Shown one piece after another: positions 33,201 to 45,487 of a stretch of 64,000 nucleotides of DNA. The notes below the pieces were generated by a model, which saw only the letters and a list, made by a program, of their open reading frames with translations, was not told the origin of the DNA and did not search any database. How positions within the stretch are numbered: position 1 is the first letter of the stretch; each line of letters begins with the position of its first letter. The stretch covers positions 186,001-250,000 of the forward strand of contig MU400534.1 in assembly GCA_022578965.1 (NCBI GenBank). Direction: 5' to 3'. Source of the DNA: Xylaria sp. FL1777. Taxonomy: Eukaryota > Ascomycota > Sordariomycetes > Xylariales > Xylariaceae. A program made the position numbers and the translations under genes.

Positions 33201-35800
33201 TCAACGAGCGTTTTGAGTTCTCGTGAATATAAATTCTCATCCCTTGAAAACTCCCGTAAAAGGTTTTCCACCGTGGCGTCATGAAGATGATTAGATACTC
33301 TTCTCACACTGCGGGCGGAACGGAGACTTCCGCTTCGACCAGGGGCTTCGGAGTCGTTGGGTAACGAGAGCACTGAAACCAAATCTGAATGTTTGGTGAG
33401 TCGTCTCTTCAACCCAGACTTTTGACTGCGTCTACGAGAAATTGCGGAACTTCTAGTTAAACCCGTACTCCGCGTCATTGTAGTGTGAGTGATGGTTGTA
33501 TCAGAGACCTTTGAAGATAATTCCGATTCTAGCATACTATGGGTTTCTGGGTCAGAAATGATTGTGGAAAGTTCATGGATTCCGTTCGTAGGCGGCCGTC
33601 TTTTTGGGTTGGGAGAGTTTGGTTTTGGTTTTATGGACTCTGTTGATATAGAAGAATCTTCTTCGTCAGAGGGAGTCAGACTCCGCCTTTTGCCAGAAGA
33701 CCGGGGTGGTTCTTGATACTCAACCGTTCGGTCACTCTCGTCGTCTCCTATTTTATCATAGTTCGGATATTCCATTCGGTTAGGGACATGGACAGTAGAC
33801 TCTCCACGAAATGCGTCTCGGATTTTCTCCTTGAGACCTCTCTTAGCAGCGGCCCTTCCCGGAGAAGGCGACGCTCTTGTAGCTTGACTTCTTCTCAGCC
33901 CAGCTGGTGATGGAGTTTTCAGCGGTTCATCGCGAGGGTCGTCATATGAAGGCTTCGATGTAGGCTTTGGCTCATCAGACTTGTGGTTACTATCACCATC
34001 CTCATCGGGACTCGTGGATATACGTCGTGAGGATGAGGCGGAGCGACGTGCTTTGCTCTCATATGCCCATTCCTTTTCAATTGACTTCCCTTGGGGCTCA
34101 CGACTCCCTTCACTTTGCCCGTCAATAAATGGGTCCACAGTATCTTTCAGCCAATTTTCGATACTTGGCGGTTGGTTAATGACTGGTTTGGGGGGATCGA
34201 CCTTCTCTGCCAAAATCTTTTTGCCCTCGTTTAGTGCTTTCATAAAGACGTTAGTAGCGCCTTTGAAGCTAGATTGTCTGCTGGTCTTTGGCTTCGTTGT
34301 CGGACGTCCGCCCCGCCCCCGAGGTAGTTCTAATTCACTAAAAGCAGAATATCCAAACGGAATATCTGCAAGGGGCTTCTGTGGTATACTGGATGGGACT
34401 TCCGACTCATCCTCTGAGCCACTACTCCATGAGTTACTATCGGATATATCCTCGGTCATTGTAGTTCCGGTTTCCGCCATACTCTTTGGACGCCTTGGTC
34501 GGGAACTATGTGCCTTCTTGGAGCTGACTTTTGGAGGGGTCCTTGTCTTTGTTGGTGTTTTAGATCCATCCGACTCTGAATCTTCTATAGTTTCTGGCCC
34601 GGCCGATTGTGATCGACGGCGAGAGATGTTTGTTGCGTTGGGACTATCCACTGTTGAAGTCCGCGCTGAAGCCGCTCGAACAGTGCTCGAGTCCCTCGAC
34701 ACTGGGCGAACAGGCCGAACTCGAATTCCGTTGTCAGGCAGTGTCCTCGTCCGAGACTTCGCCTTCTTATCATTTTCGTGTTTTTCGTTCACGCGAAGAG
34801 GTCTGACGCGAATACCATCATCTTCAATCTTCCTTGACTTCTGAGGCTCAGAGACTCCGGCGCTGTGGACATCGCTTTCGCTTAGGACTTCGCTGGGTAT
34901 GGATTTTACACGTATTCCATCACCACTCCCAACTGACTTGCTACTAGCTGGTGTGGCAGTACGTTTGCGTGGTTCATCTGGGATCTCTACTCTGCTTGCC
35001 CACTCTTGAATCTTTTGGGAGACGGGTGGATTTGGGTTGGGCCGCGACAGGAAGTCCTTGGGGAGAGGAGAACCGCCACCATCATGAATTTTTTCCTTTG
35101 GTGTAGCATTTCTTGAGGGGCTCTCTGACTTGTGATTTTTAACCCAGTTTGTGTCGCTCACGACGCGCTTCTTAGGCGGGCTCGCGGGCGCAGATTTCTT
35201 CTGGCTGACCTTGTTGGACTCGTCACCTTCCGTGCTTGGTGTGATAGGCGGCACGTTGAGTGGTGGCCTTTTCTTCTGGCGCATCTTGATCCTTACACGG
35301 TCTTCTTCTGTCACGCTTTCCTCATCTACCCGTACATTGATTTCGCTAGGCTCGGTTGGGGTAGCCAATGGATCGGCCCGGGCCATTGCTTCTGCGTTCG
35401 CTTTCTGCCATTTCGTAACTCGATCACGGACGCCTCCGGGAGCTTGGATTCGCTGTACAGTGGCTTCCCGCATCTCCTGTTTGACTGCTTCGAGGCTCAT
35501 TCGCCGTTGTCGGATCACTTCTCTCGCGGCCTTCTTGTCTGCCGCGATACGAGCTGGCGATGGACGGCCGAGTAAGAAGTCAGCTAGAAGTGTAGGGGGT
35601 GGTTTTATTGTCGTCGCTCGACGACGGGTGGTGGGTGTCGTTTTCTTGGGAGTGCCATTGTCGCTGGATGCCGTGGCCTCGGTGCCGACGGTGTTGCTTG
35701 CGTCAGTGCTCGTGGCATCGTGCTGAACAGCGGCATCAGGCTGAGAGGATTGGGGACCCGAGGGGTCAGTTTCGTCGTCGGCTGAGCTCTGGGCTGTCAT
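30231..35800 (-). CDS. Large RhoGEF (DH/PH)-like scaffold protein
   Basis: Two long open frames join through one 59-base intron (32767-32709). Exons 35800-32768 and 32708-30231 give 1836 aa in phase. Residues 1-830 are a disordered Ser/Pro/Lys-rich region with repeated short basic motifs (DGIRVRP, DNGIRVRPVR). A DH-like helical domain begins near 837 (LREFSRDENLYSRELKTLVD) and runs to about 1010. It is followed by a PH-like domain (about 1066-1190), a Ser/Pro/acidic linker, a second PH-like segment (about 1450-1590) and a conserved C-terminal block (NNLKIRLHLLVSASKWEDYG). DH domains exchange GDP on Rho GTPases in polarity and septation. The target GTPase is unknown, and the exchange role is inferred from the fold. 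Confidence 0.8.
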
Positions 35801-38800
35801 CTAGATGGGACGTCAACGTAAGCTTCCGTAGCATTTCTTAGCATTCCTAAGAGTCTTAGATGGCCGATCGGGGGCGGATCTATATGACAACCGTGGCAAG
35901 ACATGGGGGTGCCGGGGTGTTGAAGAATGTAGTACAAGTGTTAAGTTAAGGAAACATGCTTGCTCACCTGGCCGCATCATAATCCCAACCAGTTCAATCA
36001 ATACACGAAGCAGATGAATTGACTCGTTTCGTTTGTTTTCTTTCGGTGCACAAATTTACAAGACCGCAACGGAGCGGAGCTGAACTACCCAATAGATGGT
36101 CGAGTTGTTGGCCGCTTATTTGCATCGAGAAGAAGACCAACGATCCAGCCAACTCAGTGTCTAGATTGCAATTCGGGTTCTGGTCGACTTTGCAAATGGA
36201 TTGGTTGGCGAAAACGCCAGTTTTAACAAACAAACAGCTTCCAGTAAACCTGAGACCAATTATGTAGGCTGGGTCACGGAGACTGATGTATGGAGTAGTT
36301 CTTGTTGTAGTAGGTATTCGTATTTTTTTAGGATTTGAGAAGTGTGAGAGGCAATAGTTTGGATGGATGATTTGTTGTTCATGCGATGCGCAAAAAGATC
36401 CATCTCATACTTGGTTCCACACTTGGTTGCTGCATATGAGAGCTCCTTAATGCCATCGTCATCGCTTGTTGTACCGGGCAGGTTAGGTAGGCTGCTCCCC
36501 GGCAACCAATGGTGGGCTGTCCGAAAGGTAAACAATGCCCGACAAGTGGGTGGGGTGGACCTTACTCATACGCTACTGACCAGGGTATCGCTCCCGTCGA
36601 TGTGGGGCCACTTGACACTACGTAGGTACCTACAGTAGGTACTGCGTACAAAGTTCAAGGTACCTGGCGTAATTAAACCCAGATAGATGTGTACCTCAGT
36701 AGGTATGTACCTAACTGTAGTACCGGTATGTAGACGGGCGGCTCCCGTCCTTATTATCCCTATCTGCGTTACTCGTCCAGTAGATCAACTACCGGTACCG
36801 GTAGACAGTGGCGTGGTCATACTTAAAACCCCTGAAAAGCTCGTGGCACTCTTCTATTCTATTGTCGAGGAGTTTGTTTCCCTAAAAACCTTGACGATGT
36901 TTCAGTCTGGCTTGGCGAGCCATTCCTCGTCCAAGGACATAGGCACAAAGCCTAATGATTATGCTGGTCGATGCAACTAGATATTGCTTTGCTACTCTTC
37001 AACCTATCATCATGGGAGCCTCTACCGGGCTAACTACTCCTTTTCTATGCAAGCAAGCCACCACTCCTTTGCCTTGACCGCTTAAAAAGCAACGTTTATT
37101 TTGCTAGACTCGGGTAGTGCTCGGGCTGAGTGAGCCATGTCAATAGGTACTTCGATCATACCTTAACGTACCAGAATGAGATGATTTATATAAGTTAGGT
37201 ATTGCTGTACAGTGTCATATTATCACTTGTAGTTTAATGCTGGCCTGTCATAGCTGATTCTTTCAAGTTCTCTCTCTACACACTCGGCCTAATCAGGTTG
37301 ATATAATACGGATAAAAGAATATCGTTATACCTGTCATTAAATGACAGGCCAAGAATCTTGAACGCGATGTTTGACCTGCATTGCTACCTAAGAATCGAA
37401 AAACGGCCACTGAATCGTCATCCACACGTGGTAGCATCTATATACCTATTTCAAGCTTACCGTACTTTATCAGCATTGTAATCTCGAACAAAAAAGTGAA
37501 ATCATTTAGCCACCAATGGCCGCAACGCCACCGACTTTCAGATACACGCCACATGAAGCGCAACGGTTGGCTTCACATGTATCGGTAGTCGCTGGCGGTA
37601 CACTGCATCCTAAGGAAAGACAAAGGCAGGTAGGTAGTACTACCATAAGCCCCGGTAAGATGGCGTATGACAAAACGACTTCCCGCCCCTTATTCTCGGA
37701 AAGTCGTGGCGCTCGTAGCCCAGCCTTATCAAACCTCTAGTATATGTTCTAAGTCCTACTCGCTCGGTGAGCCTAATTCGCAATGGTATGAGGGATGTCT
37801 ACGACAATCTATCCAACTTGGCTCCGCCTATCCGATTACCCAACCTTCTATCCTAGGCTGATCCTTCTAGTCTATACATACTACTCATGCCATGCTTTCA
37901 GGACAGGTAGCATGGTATTACCCATTCAGGAAGCGGCGATCTGCCCTTCGTATGGGTTCCATTCGTAAGGACTGTCATCCACAAATGATGAATGACCTAC
38001 CTCCGTACGTGAGGGAGAAGGATGGAGAAACTGGATTCCCAGGGTCACAATCACAATTACGACGACGGTTCTCATTGTGTGGGCAACGGTTGCAGGAGAC
38101 GTTGATCATCACTGGTGAGCCTCCAATAAGAAACCTCGACATCTTGTGACCCAGCTGCAATTAGCAACTTAAAGTAAGTGATTGTCACAGTTCTCGTTGC
38201 GAGGAAATTTACTGATATACCGTTGCTCCTCGGTCGATAGTCAATGCGAAAATACGTCTTTGACAACAACGAACGATCTCGCTTTCACAACTACTGCTAG
38301 CACAGGTGCTTTCAACCGCGACTGCGTAGATTTCGCCACAGGCGAACAGAGGGGCCAGGATGGTAGCAGTGTCTCATTAGCGAATACTATTAGCATTCTA
38401 GCTTACTCGATGGAAATCTGTTTAGACACGCGCTCACCGTACACGTACAAGTCGCGGTCTTGGGGAATGAACAAGTTGTGTGGTTCCGTTGTCTTCCGGC
38501 TCGACATGACCAGCATTCTCGAAGGCAATTGCTGATTATCAACTCAATACAGCGCACGGAGTGAAAGTTAAGATGTATGCACCGATGCTACTAAGATCAA
38601 TTAGAAACTTCAAGCTAGGTTTCATGGTGGCTAATTCCCGCCAACTGGACCTCGCAGCGAAGTTCAACATTGGGCCCCCGGAATGTGCCATTAGATGAGA
38701 TGGCAAGTTTATACTGAGTATCATGAACAACTCTTATCATTTAGCTATAAGCCGTGGAGATGAAATATGACGATAGGCGAGAAGAATGCCTTTAAATATA

Positions 38801-39145
38801 TCACGCAAGCGAGATATCATCATTCTTTCGATTGTGATTCCTACTCGGGCTGGATTTAGAAAGAATATTAAAGTCTACGTAAAGTATATACTTTGGGCTC
38901 ACATCCCCTTTGAAAACATCCCTAAATCAAGTTGCAACGGTAGTAACGTATCATTTCTTATAACTGCCGAGCCGGATTCCACTCGCCTGGATAGCAGTAT
39001 TACCGGTAGCCGACAGCATAAATGGGAGGCGCCAAGATATTCAGGGTCGGTGAGGAGAAATACTTACATAAGTATATATATGTCTCCAAACGACGCAGTC
39101 ACCTAGCAACTTTCCCCAAAGCATTATATAACGACTAATGACAAT
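35801..39145. other. 3.3 kb gene-poor region
   Basis: Contains the leader of the RhoGEF-like gene, TAGGTACCTA-type words (36620-36720), and short open frames of low credibility. The frame at 38186-38535 is Cys-rich and listed separately. Confidence 0.4.
38186..38535 (+). pseudogene. Possible Cys-rich exon or relic
   Basis: An open stretch following a good acceptor-like TGTCACAG. It encodes about 116 residues with seven Cys, ending EGNC and a stop. There is no ATG at the front, and no upstream exon or family could be fixed. The spacing suggests the tail of a secreted disulfide-rich protein, or chance. Confidence 0.2.
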
Positions 39146-41171
39146 ATGGCTGTAGTACCTGGACTCCCCCCCGCATACGCCGACTCGATTTATCAGAGCG
39201 CACATGAAGATGTCTTCTCGACACCGTTGACTGAAACAATTGAGATTGTTCTACCTCCCGGCGTCTCTGAGGATGACTTTTCTCAAGCTATCGACAAAGT
39301 CATAGGGGTGTTGGGAAAGGATGCCGTCTTCACGGGCGAAGATCTAAAGTACTACATTGATCCCTATGATATCCCGGAGGCTGGAACGGTAAGGAATATA
39401 CCAAGCGCTGCTGTGTGGTAAGAGGATCCAGATTATGAATATCGCGAAAGTTTCGCCCCCGTGGCTGACCATAAAAGTCCCTCGTCAGTAGAGGAGCTCC
39501 AAGAGTTCTTGAAAGTGGCGAATGAATATAGCATTGCGGTGTGGACGTTCTCCCGGGGAAAGAACCTAGGGTAAATATAACAATCGCTCACCACCAATTA
39601 AATCAATTCCCCTTGGATTCCACGTACTGACGGGACATCAGATACGGCGGGCCGGCGCCCCGTACTCCAGGTTGTATCGCGTTAGATCTTCACCGCATGA
39701 ACAAGATCATCGAGGTAAACGAGAAGTTCGGATACGTTGTTCTCGAGCCTGGGGTCACATTTGGAGATCTCTACGCCTTCTGTGCGGAGAAGAAATTGAA
39801 GCTCTGGCCTAGTGTAGCATCGCTAGGATGGGGCAGCGTCATTGGCAACGTGAGTTCCCTGCCTGCCGTGGATAACGTTTAAAATTGAATTGACGCGAGT
39901 AGACACTGGACAGAGGCATGGGATTCATCCCGACGGCGGTACATCATGAGAATATCGCCGGAATGGAAGTGGTTCTCGCGAATGGCGACGTCGTCCGCAC
40001 GGGCCAATACGCCATGACAACTTCGCCATCAGCTCATCTTACCAAGCTCACCTTCGGCCCTACTATCGACGGCCTGTTCCTGCAGAGCAATTTAGGAATA
40101 GTGACGAAGATGGGAATTTTCTTGACACCGCAGCCGCAATCCTACATGTCGTGCTCATTCGACATGCCCGAATTTGAAGACGTCGCCACCATCGTGGATG
40201 TCTTTGGCGAGATGCGCCGTAACGGCACCCTCCCTGCCATGGTCTACGTGTTCCACCTGAACGAATGGGCCGCGCTTTTCGGCAAGCGGTCGGACTGGTG
40301 GAAGGGAGAAGGACCGATCCCCGAATGGCGAACGAAGGAAATGCAGACAGAGCTGGGCGTCGGCAACTGGAGCGTCAAGTTCGGACTGTACGGCCCCACG
40401 TCGATAATCCAAGCTCAATATGCCCAAGTCCTGCAGGTCGTGACTGAAAAAGCGCCGACGGGGAAACTGCAGCAGTCTCTGTTCAGTGGAGAGGACGCGG
40501 GGCTTCTCGAGGCGACATCAGTTCCTGATCCTCATGGCGGAATCAGAGTGGGTGTCCCGAGTATGTGGAGTATACCTATGGTAGACTTCTATAACGTCCG
40601 GGAGGATTCCATCGGAGCTCACGGGGCGTACTCGCCTATTGTACCTCTCGAGGGAAAAGTCTTACTCGATTGGGTCACGGCCGCAAAGAAAGTCTACGAA
40701 TCTCAGGGATTCGATCTCTTGTGTGATTTCTTCATGCACGAACGATACGCCGTGTTCGTCTGCATGCTCTGCTTCGATAAAACAAGCGTGGAGCAGCGGG
40801 TCGGTGTCGAGAAGATTTTCCAAGGGCTCTTCAAGGAAGGCTCGGGAAGAGGGTTTGCGAAATATAGGGCTCATATCAAACACATGGGTATGCTAGTCCT
40901 GCTCTACCCCATGAGGTCTCTGCGGAGATTAAAATGCAAAGGGAACTAACCACGATGCTTTCAGATCAAAATGCCGAGCTGTTTGATTTCAATGATCATG
41001 CCTATCGACGCTTCGTTGAGACGTTAAAGGTAAGCGTAATAAATTGCTCGAGATTTGAATTCATGAGTTGACCTGCAGTAGGATGCTTTGGATCCCAATG
41101 GCATCTTGTCTCCTGGAAAGATGGGGATTTGGCCTAAACGGCTCAGAGATTCTAAAGCGAGAACTGTATGA
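39146..41171 (+). CDS. Vanillyl-alcohol-oxidase-type FAD oxidoreductase
   Basis: Exons 39146-39417, 39478-39570, 39642-39849, 39903-40887, 40965-41029 and 41082-41171 give 570 aa, close to fungal vanillyl-alcohol oxidase. An apparent in-frame TAA at 39419 lies inside intron 1 (GTAAGA donor), so the gene is intact. VAO/4-cresol dehydrogenase (p-hydroxylated phenol) signatures are present: WTFSRGKNLGYGGPAPRTPG, EPGVTFGDLY, LWPSVASLGWGSVIGN then TLDRGMGF, and MEVVLANGDVVRTG. The C-terminal end is DPNGILSPGKMGIWP. The family binds FAD covalently and oxidises p-hydroxybenzylic alcohols, amines or allylphenols such as eugenol. No signal peptide is visible. It is tail to tail with an enoyl-CoA isomerase-like gene. 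Confidence 0.92.
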
Positions 41172-41429
41172 ATAATGAGGCATTCCATCCCACGAAATAC
41201 AAGAATTTTTCTTCTCGCCAAGGATAAAAAAGGGGAAGACTGTAAAGGACGTAATTTACGTATGCTGATGTATTAGACACCCTATATTGTCGTCTAACGC
41301 ATTTTCATTCATATCCAACCTCATTTTGCCCTTCTAAATGGCCAACCTTCGGTAGTAGCGTACGAGAGCTCCCGGATGACTTCTAGGTTGCGAAGTCAAT
41401 CGTAGTATTATGACCGTAAGCCAGGATAC

Positions 41430-42251
41430 TTATAACTTCGCCTTCTGGTCCTTCCACTGCTTAATCCGCTTCTGTCCATCTTCCTTCCTCTTCTTGTTAA
41501 TATCCCGAATCTCCAACGGACTAGGAACTCCCGGACCCTTTATGTTCAAAAGAGCAATGACCTCCTTGTACATTTCTGCCTTTAACAGTCCGTACACGCC
41601 TGTAGTTCCCTTCGCAACCAATCCCCGCTCTTCAATCAACTTCAGCACAGCATCGACTTCACCTACAGCGTCAACGATCCCAGCCTCGAGCGCAGCCTTG
41701 GCGTCAAAGCGCTTAGCCTCCAGCACGACGGACCGATACACAAGAGGCGTGGCCTTGACGCGAAAGATGGCCGCCAGCGGTGGGGGCAACGGTGCGCCAA
41801 AGTCGAGCTCGTTGACACAAGCGTACCCGCGGCCGCTGCCGGTAAAGACGCGGTAGTCATGATGCATTGCCAAGAAGATGCCGCCAGCAAACGCATGGCC
41901 GTTGATAAGGGCAACTGTGGGCATGGAATACGTCAGGAACCTCCGCAACAGCGGATACAGGCTGGTCTCCCAGAACCCGGGAGTCTTCGTGGCGAGGCCG
42001 AGATCTAGGCCATTGGAGTAGAACTTCTTGATGCCCGAGGTCGTGACTACAACTCCCGGTTCATACTCGAACTCAATTATGTCGAGCGCGATGAGAAACG
42101 CGCTGCAGAACTCGGGCGTGAGCCTGTTGTCGTTTGGCGAAGTGAAGGTGAGAAGGTAGACCCGAGGTGCGGGTGTCGTGCACACGATGCTACCTCCTGG
42201 ATGTGATGGTAGCGCAGCGATAGGGACAGAGAACAGTTCGGTAGACGCCAT
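41430..42251 (-). CDS. Peroxisomal enoyl-CoA isomerase-like protein (crotonase fold)
   Basis: Single exon, 273 aa. Crotonase fold: the oxyanion-hole region FYSNGLDL near 75, then INGHAFAGGIFLAMHHDYRVF and NELDFGAPLPPPLAA. The last three residues are AKL, a type-1 peroxisomal signal. Hydratases use two Glu. Here the first position (GGxxLA) is Phe, and only the second Glu (in NELDFG) is kept, as in delta3-delta2-enoyl-CoA isomerases. Isomerase activity in fatty-acid beta-oxidation is therefore more likely than hydration. It is convergent with the VAO-type gene (258 bases apart); a shared pathway is possible but not shown. Confidence 0.88.
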   Translation of the reverse strand: MASTELFSVPIAALPSHPGGSIVCTTPAPRVYLLTFTSPNDNRLTPEFCSAFLIALDIIEFEYEPGVVVTTSGIKKFYSNGLDLGLATKTPGFWETSLYPLLRRFLTYSMPTVALINGHAFAGGIFLAMHHDYRVFTGSGRGYACVNELDFGAPLPPPLAAIFRVKATPLVYRSVVLEAKRFDAKAALEAGIVDAVGEVDAVLKLIEERGLVAKGTTGVYGLLKAEMYKEVIALLNIKGPGVPSPLEIRDINKKRKEDGQKRIKQWKDQKAKL

Positions 42252-44293
42252 GATAATATACAGATAATGAAGGAGTAAATTAAGGAGTCAGTATGTTAGT
42301 ACTATGAAAATGCTGATGAGGTACTAAGCAAAAGATGTCTGCTTGTTAGAGAGCGAATGTCGAGGTATAGGTATTGGCTCTAGTGACCTCGGTATCTCCA
42401 CTTTAGCGCAGTGCCCTGAATAGCCGATTCGCTCAGGTAGGTAACATGAGAGACATGGCACGCACCTACATTGCTCTTACACTACCTAGGTACATTTGAG
42501 GAAGAGAATTGTTATCTACCTTAGATAATTCATCCTTTTGACGGGTATTTACGTTAATGTTCTCGGGTTTGAAAATGACCTTAGGTAACGACAATTTATG
42601 TCTCGTAATAACCAATAAAGGTAAGGCTAACCATGCTGAGCAAGGATCACATGCTTTCACGCGTTAGCAGAGGCTACACTAGTAGCTACCGTTTTCCCTC
42701 CTATTTTGACCTACCTATGTTCTTCGTCCACAACAACAGCTTAGCTTGATGAATATATTCCCCCATATCTCATATCAAAATATGTGGTTTTCTTCTGCCC
42801 TCAAAACGATGTTTCCAGAGTTCATTTGCAAGTTACCTAGACTAGATTGGCGTCTATATCGATCGTGGGGATATAGACGAATGCAGGTAGGTATACGATA
42901 TGTAGGTCAATGCCCCAATCTAGGGATTACAACTGCATCCTGAAGCAGTTTGTTACCAGTTGTTCACTAATCTACCTAGGTAGGCACTGAATCCAAGGTT
43001 ATGATTACTGATACTGCACTCTATACTATATAGATTTATATAGGTCTATGATAATTGCATTGGCTTGTTATCACAGTGAGCTCCAACAACATAAATACAA
43101 GGATCCGCCGATCCAAACACATTGGGGCCAATGCTCAACGCCAACAATAGATGTACGAGCACAGATACCTAGGTATATTGTGTCAATCATGATGTATCTA
43201 TCTACTTAGACAACCGTATCCCCATTTCAATAGGTAGACAAAGCTCGGGCTCGATATAGAGTCTATTTAGCCAATAATCATCTAAGGATCTTAGCGTCTA
43301 TAGTTTCTCTTCCGACTTCACCAGAGTCTATTACCGTCTTCATAGGCGAAGGACGCCAGGGTACAGCATGACTCGTCTAGAATGTTGGGCTTCATTGCAT
43401 GTATCCTTGGTCTGTATGACCTACCTGAGTGACTACCTCATATGTATGTGGCATGTAATGTATGGATGACGGTACCTATTGGCCCGTGTCACACAGTGCA
43501 AAGCTTTACACCGTCCTGGGAGTCCACCCAGGTATATAAACCCTTCCTCCCTCCTCCGAAGACTTGCCTTCTTTTTCTCCCTTTTCTTCTTCAGCTCTCT
43601 TCGCCTTTTGGCTTAGATCAAGTGTAGTATCTGTTCTTTTCAGTTTAATCTCTGAAACGGGTCACTGACCCTCATTGGTTATCTTATTTTTCGTCCCTCG
43701 GAGCTCGCTTACTCCATGGGCATGCCCCTGGTACAGCTCCTCCGTGTCCCTGGTATTACACTGCTTCCAGGTGACGCGAAAAAACCTACAGTGTTTGTGG
43801 TGTTTTCATTGCGATTCTCGGGCCTGTCTCGGGACGTGAAGAAGACGTTCTACCACTCATGCTTCGTCCATAATGCTTGTTACTACGGATATACTGCGCC
43901 CGCGTTCTTTGCGTATCGAACGTTGGTGCGTACCTATGTACAGATGTAATGTGCCAACATCCAGCAATCCTCTTTTCCAAGCACATCTCAAAAGCAACAA
44001 AAAGAAATTAGGAATCACGATGGTCGATATTTTGGCATTTTAACGCAAAACACGACATTCCGCATTAACCTTTTCATTCGTAGAACCTCAAGGCTTTTAA
44101 CATTCTCATTTTACAATATGAACCATTATGATAGCCATCATTTTCCGCCCCACGTTTTGTATCGAAGCATAATCGCAGTAGCCTACTGCCAAGCCATCTC
44201 ACCAGTATTATCACACGCGTTTGATTGGGCAATTCACCGTCCTATGCCCAGTATACATAAGTAGTGGCAGGAAAATCATAGTACGTAATTGCT
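42252..44293. other. 2 kb gene-poor region
   Basis: AT-rich, with several ACCTAGGT palindromes (about 42970, 43167). An orphan TATA plus pyrimidine-rich tract is at 43533-43640. The open frames are short. Confidence 0.4.
43533..43640 (+). promoter_or_regulatory. Orphan core promoter: TATA box plus CT-rich tract
   Basis: TATATAAA at 43533-43540 is followed by about 90 bases of C/T-rich sequence, the layout of strong fungal promoters. The nearest frame is a 77-codon ORF at 43716-43949 (ATG in a good context) with no recognised family. The transcribed product, if any, is unknown. Confidence 0.35.
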
Positions 44294-45487
44294 TCATTTG
44301 AAGCAGAGAAACTCTGCCAAGCCAGAGAGACGGTCGATACTCTTCTTCTCCAGTCTCTCGGCAGCGTCACGTCTGTCGTAGACGGCTCGCACGCCCTCCT
44401 CAAAAACGCCAATGATGCCTTGGCCCGTCTTGGCAGAACATTCGACGTATCTGGTAGCACCGATCATAGTAGCCGTCATAGTGCCCTATATACCGTTAGA
44501 GTCGGCTCTCGGACACCGATACGGTGCTAGCTAGCGGGAAGATGTGGAGCAGGACACGTACCTCAGTGGCGGTGATGCGAGTCTCGAGGTTCGGATAAAG
44601 CGGAGCCCAGAGACTGGCGCCGACGCGCTGGTCCGTCTTCGTGCCGACGAGGATGAGGGGAGCGCCGCGGGTGTAGCGGCGGATCTGCGTAATCCACTGG
44701 AATCACCGTGTAGTTAGCAAGTGCTTCCTCGTAGGGAAGGAATACTGCACAAACCTGCGTCTGGGCGCTGTTGAAAGACCGCATGCTGTTGACACTAAAG
44801 CAGAGGAACACGGCGTCCCAAGCTAAATAACTGAGGCGCGCAAGCTGCTCCAATGTGACATCGCCCGCCGTATCCCATAACTCTATATCAGTGTCTTGCT
44901 CATCCACCGCGACTACCTTGTGGAACAGCTCGTAATGGGTCGGGTTATAGTGCTAGACAGAAATTAGATACGCGCTTTCAATTTAGGGGAAGAGGGCCTG
45001 GAGGTAAATACTGGGGTAAAGGTATCGCGATAGAAACGTCTATAATGATTGAGTTAGTGACTTGGAAAAGGAGACAAAAAAGGAGGGAGTCAGATAGTGA
45101 AGCTACCTACAGAAGGACGCTGGACTTTCCACATTTGGCATCACCCACAAAGACGAATCGCATCTTGGGGCGGTCAATTAGCATGAAGCTCGGGGTCCCG
45201 GGCGAAGGGGTTGGCTCCGGGGCTGGGGTAGTCGCTCTACGAGACAGGTATGAGTCGGATCTCGTGGAGAAGGGGCTGAGTCTACTTGGTGTAATGGCAC
45301 GCTGGCAAGCATTGGAGAGCCGGCGGACGAGGCCGCGGCCAGAGTTCACGAACTTGCTGCGACGTGACTCCCTTCCCAGACTGTGTCCTGCTGCTGAGCT
45401 TGTCCTTGCTCGCTTGCGGCGGTGGCCTTCGAAGCTAGAGTCGTCATCTGAGTCATCAGAACCCTGCGACATAAAGTCAATCTCCAT
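44294..45487 (-). CDS. Atypical Rho/Ras-like small GTPase
   Basis: Exons (minus) 45487-45111, 45039-45012, 44952-44755, 44696-44562 and 44485-44294 give 309 aa in phase. The N-terminal extension of about 105 residues is acidic then basic (MEIDFMSQGSDDSDDD, HRRKRARTS). The G domain follows: P-loop GDAKCGKSS, switch I NPTHYELF with the Thr, switch II WDTAGDVTLEQL, GTKTDQR, and ECSAKTG for base binding. This pattern is Rho-like. Two oddities: Asp replaces the catalytic Gln after DTAG, and the protein ends LCFK without a CAAX box, so neither normal GTP hydrolysis nor prenylation is expected. It resembles Rnd-type constitutive Rho proteins in logic, not necessarily by descent. Confidence 0.88.

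Noticed and set aside
39418..39477. In-frame TAA in the VAO-type gene, suggesting a pseudogene
   Set aside because: It lies in a 60-base intron with a GTAAGA donor; splicing joins TG|T and restores the conserved PSAAV-Cys-P stretch in frame.
41430..42251. Crotonase as feruloyl-CoA hydratase-lyase
   Set aside because: The first catalytic Glu position is Phe; the pattern fits an isomerase.
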